Source: Candidatus Sigynarchaeota archaeon
Lineage (GTDB): Archaea; Asgardarchaeota; Lokiarchaeia; Sigynarchaeales; Sigynarchaeaceae
DNA length: 18,187 bases
Direction: 5' to 3'
NCBI GenBank assembly: GCA_030587525.1
Contig: JAUQYW010000068.1
Coordinates: 1-18,187 of the forward strand
Made by a program: the position numbers and the translations under genes. Below the pieces are notes generated by a model. The model had not been told where the DNA came from, searched no databases, and saw nothing but the letters and a program-made list of their open reading frames with translations. Positions 1-7,938 of this stretch are shown here, piece by piece. Numbering within the stretch: position 1 is the stretch's first letter; every line of letters begins with the position of its first letter.

Positions 1-582
1 GAATCCATCGAGCGTGGAACATATTTCTTCTGTCCTATCTGCTGGACGCAAAGCTATACCCAAGCACGCGGAGACTCGATCGGGTACTGTGCTACATGCG
101 AGAAATCCAGTTCTTGCTGGACATTGGATCAGAGCGGAGCGCATTTTGAAACCATGCAAGACTTGATCGTACGCCATAGCCAAGGATTTGAAAAATGCCC
201 GAAATGTCAGAAATCACGAATGATCTACTCCGCCAGCAAGGAGGCTAGAACCGAAAACAGGCTAGTCTGCGAAAATCCTTTCTGCAATTACGTGCTGCTC
301 GTGCCGAAGACCTTTGTAGGAAAAATGGAACAAACGAGCAAGAAATGCCTGATTTGCCCCATGAACGCGGTCATGTTCAAGAAAAAGGAAGGTAATTCAT
401 TTTATGTCTGTATAAATTGCTATAATCAATACATGAGAAGAAAAGACGAGCAAATTGGATTCTGCATCGGATGTTTTTACCACGAGGCATGTTTCAAGGA
501 TGAAGTCAAGCGGATCGAGATAAAAGAAAGTTTGCGAGACTCGATCAAGAAGAAATTGAATGAATCTCCAGCGGAAAAATGA
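1..582 (+). CDS. C-terminal part of a multi-zinc-ribbon protein (5' truncated by window edge)
   Basis: The frame is open from base 1 to a TGA at 580-582, giving 193 residues with no start inside the window, so the gene begins further left. The visible part is a chain of CxxC knuckles: CPIC (11-14) with CATC (30-33), CPKC, CENPFC, CLIC, CINC and CIGC followed by YHEAC. This makes about three zinc ribbons and a final cysteine-rich knuckle, then a charged, probably helical tail rich in Lys and Glu. Tandem ribbons of this kind occur at the C-terminus of type IA topoisomerases and of other nucleic-acid enzymes. The second ribbon (CPKC...CENPFC) has topoisomerase-like spacing, but the catalytic part lies outside the window, so the function stays open. 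A TTG at 124 could start a shorter protein, but that would cut off a complete ribbon, so read-through from upstream is preferred. Confidence 0.75.
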   Translation, partial: ESIERGTYFFCPICWTQSYTQARGDSIGYCATCEKSSSCWTLDQSGAHFETMQDLIVRHSQGFEKCPKCQKSRMIYSASKEARTENRLVCENPFCNYVLLVPKTFVGKMEQTSKKCLICPMNAVMFKKKEGNSFYVCINCYNQYMRRKDEQIGFCIGCFYHEACFKDEVKRIEIKESLRDSIKKKLNESPAEK

Positions 583-720
583 CGAGCCTCGAGAATTAGC
601 ACAGCTAACGTGCGTGTTTTGCAATCTTTCATGCGAATGCTCAGGCGTGAAAGATCTCCCGCCATTGCGATTGAACTCTTTTTTGAACTGCAAAAAAGTT
701 TATCTTTGTTTAAGCAGCTT

Positions 721-756
721 TAGTATACAAGAATCCTTTTTCCGCAAAATAGGAGG
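721..756 (+). promoter_or_regulatory. Probable TATA-like box and ribosome-binding site of the CPBP protease gene
   Basis: The 186-base gap after the zinc-ribbon gene holds a TATA-like element, TAGTATAC at 721-728, and an alternative at about 696-702 (GTTTATC). AGGAGG at 751-756 lies 12 bases before the ATG at 769, a strong but slightly distant Shine-Dalgarno match. The AGGAGG supports the ATG at 769 as the true start. Nothing else is recognisable in the gap. Confidence 0.45.
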
Positions 757-768
757 ATTGCTGCAATC

Positions 769-1962
769 ATGGGTGAAGATCTGTTCAAATCGGAAGAACT
801 TTCACAAGAAGACAAGGAAGAAGGCAAAATAAGAAAGGAAGTAACGTTCGACATTGAGGTTTCATCTGAAGGGGACAAGAAGTCGGCGTATAGATTGTTG
901 GCGACTATGTACAAGAAGCATTTCTTGATCTTGTTTGCATCCAGCATCGTCACGGTCGTCGTCATGTTCGCTGCATTTGGCATTTATAATTCCGTCGTGT
1001 GGGCAACCAGTTCCTTCCGCGTCATGGCATTGAACCTTAGCTACTTGAGCATCCCAGTTGCGACCTTGCTACTCATGCCAGCGGTCGAACGGACTGTGTA
1101 CCTGAAGGATAACTGGACTTTGGAACGCCAAGGATGGCAGGCACTCGGTTCCCCCGTCTCAAAAAAAAGTTATTTTATGGCGATCATTCCCGCGGTTCTA
1201 TTGCTCATCCCGATTATCATGGTCTCGTTGGCGCTTTCGGATAGTTTCACCAGCCCGTTTTACATCCTTTTCGTTGTCGGGGGGATTCCGGTCATCATAT
1301 TCGAGGAGCTCTTGTTTCGCGGCGTTTACTGGAAATATCTCGTGATGCGGTACGGAAAGGACAAGTTTTCGATGAACGTGGTCTTCATCAACGCCGTCAT
1401 TTTCATGTTGATCCATCTACCACGATTGTTCATCGATTATACTGATGGAATCTTGATCGCGGCGTTTGGCCTGCGGGCTATTATCATAAGCTTCTTGCTC
1501 GCATCGTTTTTCCTCGCGGGCTTGATCTTGGGGTTGCTTCGCGCCACATTCAAGAATATCCTGGCACCAATTGCATTCCATATCTCTTATAACTCTATAT
1601 TCATCGTTATCAAGTTGGACGTGGTTTCCATCATGCCACTATGGTTACTTGGCTTGGTCATTTTGGTCGTATTCTTCCTCATCGCACAACACATTAACCT
1701 TTTCAGGATCCAAACCGAAATATCCGCCGACAGCATCCCTGCCGAGTTAAAAAAACCCGTGCTTCAGACTAAGTGGCACGATAAATTCCGCATTGCCTTT
1801 TTCATCGCGAACGGCTGCATTATGGTTTATTACGGGTCCGGAATCGCTGGAGGCGATGTCATGTCCTTGATAATTGTCATGATCGTGATCCTTGGTGCGT
1901 GGGCCGTGCTGGGTTACTTGTACTTGAAAAAACTTTGGATTTTCAAGCAATACATCGAATGA
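769..1962 (+). CDS. CPBP family (CAAX/Abi-type) intramembrane metalloprotease
   Basis: This 397-residue polytopic membrane protein has about 8-10 hydrophobic segments (roughly 52-70, 88-105, 135-155, 163-180, 203-218, 233-258, 288-308, 341-357, 366-385). All CPBP hallmarks are present: EELLFR at 179-184 (E179, E180 and R184, the glutamates expected to take part in catalysis and metal coordination), then a membrane segment ending in H216, then HISYN at 271-275 (H271, N275). Relatives include the eukaryotic CAAX prenyl endopeptidase Rce1 and bacterial immunity proteases. The substrate here is unknown. About 45 highly charged residues precede the first membrane helix, and about 90 residues with two more helices follow the core, so it is longer than a minimal CPBP domain (about 200-250 residues). 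It is separated from both neighbours and probably transcribed alone. Confidence 0.85.
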   Translation: MGEDLFKSEELSQEDKEEGKIRKEVTFDIEVSSEGDKKSAYRLLATMYKKHFLILFASSIVTVVVMFAAFGIYNSVVWATSSFRVMALNLSYLSIPVATLLLMPAVERTVYLKDNWTLERQGWQALGSPVSKKSYFMAIIPAVLLLIPIIMVSLALSDSFTSPFYILFVVGGIPVIIFEELLFRGVYWKYLVMRYGKDKFSMNVVFINAVIFMLIHLPRLFIDYTDGILIAAFGLRAIIISFLLASFFLAGLILGLLRATFKNILAPIAFHISYNSIFIVIKLDVVSIMPLWLLGLVILVVFFLIAQHINLFRIQTEISADSIPAELKKPVLQTKWHDKFRIAFFIANGCIMVYYGSGIAGGDVMSLIIVMIVILGAWAVLGYLYLKKLWIFKQYIE

Positions 1963-2072
1963 TTCATCGAGCTTTTCGTTTGATGGGCAATATTCTTTAT
2001 CTTGTTTTTCCTTTTTACTAGTGCCTTGCGAATATCGCGCGCTTTGAACGAACGAACTTGCACTGCATCGAC

Positions 2073-4757
2073 ATGATCCCGGAAGAATCTTTCTTTCTCG
2101 TGCTTGACATCATCAGCATCAAGGATGGCGTCCTTGATTGCGCACTCCTCGTGTATCCTACCGGCGAAGCTGGTTTAAAGGATGCCGTGCAGGTGCAAAA
2201 GCCGCTTCACGTGTATGCATGCCAGTTTTCCGATCAAAGCGATGAAAGCGAGGGAACGGGCACCACGCTCAAGCTCAGGCCGTTCCGGATTTGGGAACCC
2301 CCGCGCGGCAATGAACGGGAAGTCAAGACGTATTACGACCAGAAATTGCTGAAACGGCTGATCAAGGAAGCCAAGTTCACCATCATACCCCGGGATGTCC
2401 TTGAATCAAAGCTAGAGAGCATCCGCGGCATGTATAAGGACCTCCAGCTCAATACGATTCGCCACGCTGATTTTTGCTATCTCTGCAAGAGCCGGTCATC
2501 ACGGTACATCGCGCTGAAGAAAGCTGATATGATCCCGCTGAATCCAGACATCAATCAGTACGTGTGCGAGTCGTGCGGCTGGTCAGTACTTATGGGCAGG
2601 CTTGAGATGAAAGGCGTGAAGGTCACGGCAGGCTTGCGCGAGATCCTCGCCGCGAAGTTCAAAAAAATCCGCAACATCGAGAAGATCGAGCGCGCTTTTG
2701 ACCCGAAATGGAACCCTATCGAGGATAGCGATTATTCACTGTTCGACGTGTGCGATCTCGTGAAAGAACCGTTCAAAGCTATGAAGATACGGGACCTGGG
2801 AGTGCACGCAAAGCTCAAAACGGCGCTCATTTCCCAGGGCATCGAAGAATTGCTTCCCGTGCAAGTCAAGGCCCTCAAGGCCGGATTGCTGGATGGAAAG
2901 AATTTGCTCGTGGCATCATCAACGAGCAGTGGAAAAACGCTGATCGGGGAGCTCGCTGGCGTCAACAACATTCTCGCTAAAAATCAAGGCATGTTCCTTT
3001 TCGTCGTACCGCTCGTAGCGCTTGCTAATCAAAAATATAATGAGTTCAAGAAACGATACGGGGAAATCGGGTTGAAAGTGGCGCTGCGCGTGGGAAAAAG
3101 TCGCGTCGACAAATCGGTCGAGTCTAATACAAAAGGAGAGTCATTGAAATCCGCGGATATTCTTGTCGGCACGTATGAAGGCGTGGATATTTTATTGCGA
3201 GCGGGCAAAAAAGACCTGCTTCCACGCATCTCGACCATCGTCATCGACGAGATCCAGATGTTCAAGGACGAGGAACGAGGCACGCGCCTAGATGGATTTA
3301 TCGCACGATTGAAATTTCTATATCCTGCTGCACAAATCCTCTACTTGAGTGCGACCGTTGCGAGCCCGCGCAAGCTTGCGAAAGCTCTTAACGCGACAAT
3401 TGTCGAGTTTCTTGAACGACCGGTCCCGATCGAGCGTCACTTGATACCATGCCTCAACGAGATGGAAAAGGTAAAGATCATAGCTGCTCTCGTGAAACAA
3501 GAGTTCAAGAAAGTTAGTTCATTTGGCTACAAAGGGCAATCCATCATTTTCACCAACGCTCGTCGTACCGTTCATGATCTCGTTAGTTTTTTACGTTTAG
3601 AAGGCGTCGAGGCCGATGCATATCATTCGGGGCTTACGTATGGCGAGCGCTTGCGAGTCGAGCGACGTTTTGAAAGGCAAAAAGTGGCCGCGGTCGTGAC
3701 GACGGCGGCGTTGGGCGCGGGTGTCGATCTGCCGGCGAGCCAGGTCGTGTTTCATTCGCTAGCAATGGGCATCGAGTGGCTCACCGTCGCCGAGTTTAAC
3801 CAGATGCTCGGCCGGGCTGGGCGATACCAGAAGCACGACATGGGAAAAGTCTATCTGCTCGTTGAACCTGGGAAATCATACCATTCGAGCCAATCCGGCG
3901 AGGAGGACAAGATCGCCTTGAAATTGCTTACGGGTTCGATGACCGACAGCATGCCGGCGTTTGACATGGACAAGATCGCTGCCGAGCTGCTTGCATTCGT
4001 TGCGATGCAGAACGCCACGGATCTCGACGCGGTCACGAAGTATCACGCCGCGCTTCTCCAAAAAACCGTGTCTGTCGTGAAATTGCTCAATCATTTACAC
4101 AAGGATCACCTCATCTCGGTCAAAGAGGAAGGTGCCCAAATTTCGATAATGCCGGTTGGCAAGGCAATATCTGAATCCTTCTTGGATATCGAGGAAGGAT
4201 TGAAACTCAAGGACGCGGTTCATGATTATGAGGAATCTGTCCTTGATATAGCGTCTGGCTTGAATCCATTAAAAAATGTATACGTGACGAATTCAATTGT
4301 TACTGAAATGTCTAAATACAGGACCGGGCATGGTATGATGTCCTCAAAATTTTTCGGGGGGCAGATCCTCGAATTCATGAGCCTCGAAGCCGGGCAATTC
4401 AGCGGGATGGCTCTCAAGCGGAAAAAATTGAGCGCGTTCGCGATTTCAATCTTGTCCCGATGGGCACTTGACATCTTTACTTGTACTTGCGACGAAAAAC
4501 CGTATTGCGAGCACGGTATCAAGAGTCTTGCCCGGATTATGATCAAGCTTCGACGTCAAAAAAAGATGGAGCCGAAACAAATATCGTTTTTTTTGCGTGA
4601 AACTTACCAAATCCAAGTATATGCCGGCGATATCTACGACTTTCTCGATTCCATCTTGCACGCGCTTGATGCTATCCAGCGTTTCGCAAGAATCTTCAAG
4701 AATGAAAAAATACTCGAGGCAGTCTCAAAATATAAGGACTCTATCGAGAATCCGTGA
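2073..4757 (+). CDS. Ski2/Hel308-like superfamily 2 helicase with N-terminal zinc site and C-terminal SWIM finger
   Basis: This is an 894-residue ATP-dependent nucleic-acid helicase. Positions are from the ATG at 2073; a TTG at 2058 would add five residues. ATG is preferred because a TATA-like GAATATC (2030-2036) places transcription start near 2060. A four-cysteine zinc site lies at C135/C138 and C165/C168. Core motifs follow in order: Walker A SSTSSGKT (282-289), motif II DEIQ (392-395), SAT (426-428), motif V TTAALGAGVDLPA (543-555) and motif VI QMLGRAGR (577-584). Near the C-terminus is a SWIM-type CxC-x5-CxH finger (C804, C806, C812, H814). Spacing and the GRAGR motif fit the Ski2-like branch, which includes Hel308. 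I recall archaeal helicases pairing this core with a SWIM finger (the DUF5814 group), but cannot check that here. Whether it acts on DNA or RNA is not visible. Motif II reads DEIQ rather than DEAD or DExH, so the usual Asp or His is Gln. Confidence 0.9.
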   Translation: MIPEESFFLVLDIISIKDGVLDCALLVYPTGEAGLKDAVQVQKPLHVYACQFSDQSDESEGTGTTLKLRPFRIWEPPRGNEREVKTYYDQKLLKRLIKEAKFTIIPRDVLESKLESIRGMYKDLQLNTIRHADFCYLCKSRSSRYIALKKADMIPLNPDINQYVCESCGWSVLMGRLEMKGVKVTAGLREILAAKFKKIRNIEKIERAFDPKWNPIEDSDYSLFDVCDLVKEPFKAMKIRDLGVHAKLKTALISQGIEELLPVQVKALKAGLLDGKNLLVASSTSSGKTLIGELAGVNNILAKNQGMFLFVVPLVALANQKYNEFKKRYGEIGLKVALRVGKSRVDKSVESNTKGESLKSADILVGTYEGVDILLRAGKKDLLPRISTIVIDEIQMFKDEERGTRLDGFIARLKFLYPAAQILYLSATVASPRKLAKALNATIVEFLERPVPIERHLIPCLNEMEKVKIIAALVKQEFKKVSSFGYKGQSIIFTNARRTVHDLVSFLRLEGVEADAYHSGLTYGERLRVERRFERQKVAAVVTTAALGAGVDLPASQVVFHSLAMGIEWLTVAEFNQMLGRAGRYQKHDMGKVYLLVEPGKSYHSSQSGEEDKIALKLLTGSMTDSMPAFDMDKIAAELLAFVAMQNATDLDAVTKYHAALLQKTVSVVKLLNHLHKDHLISVKEEGAQISIMPVGKAISESFLDIEEGLKLKDAVHDYEESVLDIASGLNPLKNVYVTNSIVTEMSKYRTGHGMMSSKFFGGQILEFMSLEAGQFSGMALKRKKLSAFAISILSRWALDIFTCTCDEKPYCEHGIKSLARIMIKLRRQKKMEPKQISFFLRETYQIQVYAGDIYDFLDSILHALDAIQRFARIFKNEKILEAVSKYKDSIENP

Positions 4758-4900
4758 AAGCTGGCCAATTTATCAAGAGTTCTGGCGAATTCAGGGGATG
4801 ATATGACGTCAATGAACGAGTCGAAGATAGGTAATTTAATCGCCCGTTCCTTCCTTCGGGATATTGGTGGAAGATATCGGTTCGGATGTGACGTGTTCTC

Positions 4901-6007
4901 ATGAAAATACTCGTTACCGGCGGCTTGGGCTTCATCGGCGGTCACCTGGTCGACAAGCTCGTGCAACAAGGCCACGACGTTCGCGTGCTGGATAGCATGG
5001 AATTCCAAGTGCATCAAGGAAAGTTTCCTTCGTATGCGAACCCGAAGGCGGAATACATTATCGGGAGCGTGCTCGATAGAGCCATAGTGAAGAAATCGCT
5101 CGATGGTATTGAAATCGTGTTCCACGAAGCTGCAGCCGTGGGCGTCGGGCAGTCCATGTACCAGGTGCATCATTACGTGAACGAGAATGCAGCAGGCACC
5201 GCGATGATCCTTGACGAGATCGTGAACGGGAAAGTTCCCATCAGGAAGTTCATCGTGGCCGCGAGCAACACGATCTACGGGGAGGGGCTGTACGAATGCA
5301 AGAAATGCGGAAAAGTATCGCCGCCCTTGCGTGACGCGGAGCAGATGAAGCGGAAGGAATGGGAAGTCCGTTGCCCCACTTGCGGGGCGATACTCAAGCC
5401 ATTGGCAACGCCCGAAGCGAAAAGTCTCGATTCCATCAACATCTATGCGTTGACCAAGAAATACGAGGAAGAGCTGTGCATGAGCATCGGGAAAACGTAC
5501 GGCATTCCCGTGGTCAGCTTGAGATATTTCAACGTGTATGGCCCGCGGCAGAGCTTGTCGAATCCATACACGGGTGTTGCGACCATTTTCATCAGCCGCA
5601 TCAAGAACGGGAACTCGCCATATGTTTACGAGGATGGCTTGCAGACGCGCGATTTTATTCACGTGCAAGACGTGGCTGGCGTCAACGTGTTTGTTATGGA
5701 ACACGCGGGCGCGAATTACCAGCGCATCAACGTGGGCACCGGCGTCCCCGTGAGCATCAAGGGCCTCGCCGACAAGATCATCGAAAAAATGGGGGCGAAA
5801 ATCAAGCCCGTGATTGCCAACGAGGGCCGGCCCGGGGATATCCGCCATTGCTATGCCGATATCACGACGCTGAAAAGTCTCGGCTACAAGCACCAGTATC
5901 CACAACTCAACATCGACGCGTTGATCGATTGGAGCAAGGGAATTCCCGCGATTGACAAGTTTGATGAAGCAAAGAAGGAGTTCGAGCAAAAACTCGGTAT
6001 GAAATAG
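4901..6007 (+). CDS. Extended-SDR NAD-dependent sugar-nucleotide epimerase with inserted zinc ribbon
   Basis: This is a 368-residue Rossmann enzyme that probably epimerises or dehydrates a nucleotide sugar for glycan synthesis. The N-terminus carries GGLGFIG (7-13) for NAD binding, with D31 after the second strand as expected for NAD. Catalytic residues are S122/T124 in ASNTIYG and the YALTK pair Y182/K186. Other family motifs are RYFNVYGPRQ (208-217) and RDFIHVQDVA (250-259). Between the Ser/Thr and Tyr motifs sits an insertion of about 45 residues with two cysteine pairs, C133/C136 and C158/C161, a zinc ribbon. I recall this insertion in the dTDP-L-rhamnose 4-epimerase-like subgroup, so a deoxysugar epimerase is the best guess, but the substrate cannot be read from the sequence. 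The ATG at 4901 begins directly with the Rossmann strand. A weak TATA-like GATATC about 27 bases upstream suggests a short leader. Confidence 0.88.
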   Translation: MKILVTGGLGFIGGHLVDKLVQQGHDVRVLDSMEFQVHQGKFPSYANPKAEYIIGSVLDRAIVKKSLDGIEIVFHEAAAVGVGQSMYQVHHYVNENAAGTAMILDEIVNGKVPIRKFIVAASNTIYGEGLYECKKCGKVSPPLRDAEQMKRKEWEVRCPTCGAILKPLATPEAKSLDSINIYALTKKYEEELCMSIGKTYGIPVVSLRYFNVYGPRQSLSNPYTGVATIFISRIKNGNSPYVYEDGLQTRDFIHVQDVAGVNVFVMEHAGANYQRINVGTGVPVSIKGLADKIIEKMGAKIKPVIANEGRPGDIRHCYADITTLKSLGYKHQYPQLNIDALIDWSKGIPAIDKFDEAKKEFEQKLGMK

Positions 6008-6198
6008 TCCAGAAATCAGGAAGTTATACTTCACGCCTTTCCCGATATATTTTTAGGGACTTTCTTGGTTATAATTCTTGGCGTCTGCATTCCTTCCCTT
6101 TTAATTCGATAACAGATTCTTTACACGCATTCAAAAAAGGTATGCGTGACGTTTTTTTAAAAAATCAAGCGAAACAACCATCAATCGAGTGAATTTTT

Positions 6199-7779
6199 AT
6201 GATTGGATCAAGCAAAATCTCGAAAAGCATGATAATTGCCGTGTCATTTCTGGCAATGCTAACTCTTGTTAATGTCGTTGCTGTAACCGTCGCGGGTGAT
6301 GGCCCACCAACGCCAGCACAAGTATTCATCGATCGTGATACCCAGATCGGCCACAACTTCACGGAAAACTACTGGGACATCAATGTTTACAACAACAGTT
6401 ACTGGGAGGTCCAGGATCCCGCAATGGGTATCGACAACATGACCACATGGTTAAACAACACGTGGAACATCAAGTGGATCTCCGAAGGTAATTTTGAGAT
6501 GGGTATGTTCGCGTTCGTTAATAAAACCGGCGATGCTAATGCGAATGACCGATTCTTTACACCGGCTCAAATGTGGTGGATGCATTACTATTATTCAGGA
6601 CATGAAATGCTCATTGCGAACATGCTCAGCGCATGGTTTGGTTTCAAGGATGCCAACCAGAATCATGAATACGACGAGGCATTAGACGAGGAAATCAATC
6701 CCTTCTTCTACATGACCCAGGACATACCCTCCGTGCATGCCGTGTTCGATCCGCTCGGGTTGGCAATCGTCCCGAACGTCACCGTGACCCCGCTCCACCG
6801 TTCCGACGTGCCCGTTGGTCAAATCACGTACACGTGGGCTTACAACTACTCGGATGTCTGTTTCTGGCTTCCGCACGTCAATCAGAAGTCTGGAGCTGCT
6901 GCTAACTTGGCTGTCTTCGATTGGGGCTTCAATTATTCTGACCCGGGCACCTATCTGGATGGATCCTTCGGCTTCGGTATGCAAGAGTTCATCTATTACG
7001 AGTACACTCTTGTCCTGAATACTGCAACGCAGAAGGCGACCCTTTACAACGATTTCATCGCAGGAAACTTGACGCAGCTTTTCCTTCGTGACAATCAAAC
7101 CGCGCCCTGGCTTCTCACGCCCCCATCGAGCCCGAATTATATGCCCCGTGATTGGATCATGTGCACGGGTTCGCATGCGTTCATTATGGCTGGCATCGAT
7201 GACCCCCTGGATATGCACGATACATCCGGCGATGCGATCACTGCCAACATCACGAACAACGGCATCACGACCGTCGCAGCGCAAGTCGAGGGCACGAACG
7301 TGTTCAATTACGAGTTCAGCCAGAAGCCGAACTATACGCAATACGATGTCAACGACCCCACCAATCACACAGAGTCGCCAGTTCTTTACGCGTCGCTTGG
7401 CATAGAGCATAACCACGATTTTCTCAACGTCGTTTCCGGCATGACCCAGCTCATCGGTCCTTTCGGTGCTCTCGTCGTTAGCTATGCCATCAACCAGACG
7501 AACCATTTTGGAAGCGGCATCAACTTTCAAGACGCGTGGGATCACTTCGATCCGGAAAATACCTCGGCATTTTTCATCACGGCATACCCCGAGTTCGGCC
7601 GTTACCAGGGCGGACGCTTGGAACACGATCCCGTGTTCTCCGCGTATTTCACGCCGGGAAACGATTGGGGAAGACTGCTTGCCCTTCCAGGCTATGATGT
7701 CTTCTTGATTCTCGCTGGTGCGGTTTCTGGCATCGTTATCGTTGCACTAGCTCGGCGGAAACGTCACGCAATATCGTGA
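6199..7779 (+). CDS. Secreted, C-terminally membrane-anchored surface protein of unknown function
   Basis: The 526-residue protein starts with a signal peptide: basic K6 and K9, a hydrophobic run at about 11-31, and probable cleavage near AG/DG at 32-35. It ends with one transmembrane helix (about 500-518) followed by RRKR, so most of it lies outside the cell. It is rich in Asn, Trp, Tyr and in N-glycosylation sequons (for example N53, N80, N86, N108), typical of archaeal surface glycoproteins. Residues 151-165 (DANQNHEYDEALDEE) look like an EF-hand or dockerin calcium loop, and a second acidic Asn/Asp stretch lies at about 108-116. No catalytic motif is recognised. It may be a cell-envelope or carbohydrate-binding protein, but that is a guess. 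The ATG at 6199 has no clear ribosome-binding site; an AT-rich stretch TTTTTTTAAAAAA at about 6152-6164 may act as promoter. Confidence 0.75.
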   Translation: MIGSSKISKSMIIAVSFLAMLTLVNVVAVTVAGDGPPTPAQVFIDRDTQIGHNFTENYWDINVYNNSYWEVQDPAMGIDNMTTWLNNTWNIKWISEGNFEMGMFAFVNKTGDANANDRFFTPAQMWWMHYYYSGHEMLIANMLSAWFGFKDANQNHEYDEALDEEINPFFYMTQDIPSVHAVFDPLGLAIVPNVTVTPLHRSDVPVGQITYTWAYNYSDVCFWLPHVNQKSGAAANLAVFDWGFNYSDPGTYLDGSFGFGMQEFIYYEYTLVLNTATQKATLYNDFIAGNLTQLFLRDNQTAPWLLTPPSSPNYMPRDWIMCTGSHAFIMAGIDDPLDMHDTSGDAITANITNNGITTVAAQVEGTNVFNYEFSQKPNYTQYDVNDPTNHTESPVLYASLGIEHNHDFLNVVSGMTQLIGPFGALVVSYAINQTNHFGSGINFQDAWDHFDPENTSAFFITAYPEFGRYQGGRLEHDPVFSAYFTPGNDWGRLLALPGYDVFLILAGAVSGIVIVALARRKRHAIS

Positions 7780-7784
7780 TAATG

Positions 7785-7808
7785 TGTTTTTTATCCCCTT
7801 TTTTTTCC
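7785..7808 (+). terminator. T-rich terminator after the surface-protein gene
   Basis: Two T-runs follow the stop codon closely: TTTTTT at about 7787-7792 and eight Ts at 7799-7806. Archaeal RNA polymerase terminates at such runs without needing a hairpin. Confidence 0.5.
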
Positions 7809-7901
7809 TTACCTTTCGTGGTGTCTTTTATCATTCCTTCTTTGAACGTGAAGTCACGGGAATTTTAAGCACGGCTCGAAGGTTTTTTTGATGAGGACGG
7901 T

Positions 7902-7909
7902 TGATATAC
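7902..7909 (+). promoter_or_regulatory. TATA-like box of the geranylgeranyl-reductase-type gene
   Basis: TGATATAC is centred about 33 bases before the ATG at 7939. Transcription would start about 25 bases after the box, leaving a leader of only a few bases. No Shine-Dalgarno motif is present, which agrees with a leaderless message. Confidence 0.4.
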
Positions 7910-7938
7910 CTCGAATCTCGTGTTGGTAATTTTGCATC

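Noticed and set aside
560..832. 90-codon open frame on the plus strand spanning the first intergenic gap
   Set aside because: It overlaps both flanking genes in another frame. The AGGAGG at 751 and the CPBP start at 769 explain the region better.
4634..6034. 466-codon open frame on the minus strand
   Set aside because: It lies opposite the epimerase gene, which has complete SDR motifs, and its His/Arg/Asp-rich translation shows no domain. It is an antisense shadow.
6682..7626. 314-codon open frame on the minus strand
   Set aside because: It is opposite the surface-protein gene, which has a clear signal peptide and anchor, and has no supporting motif or start signal.
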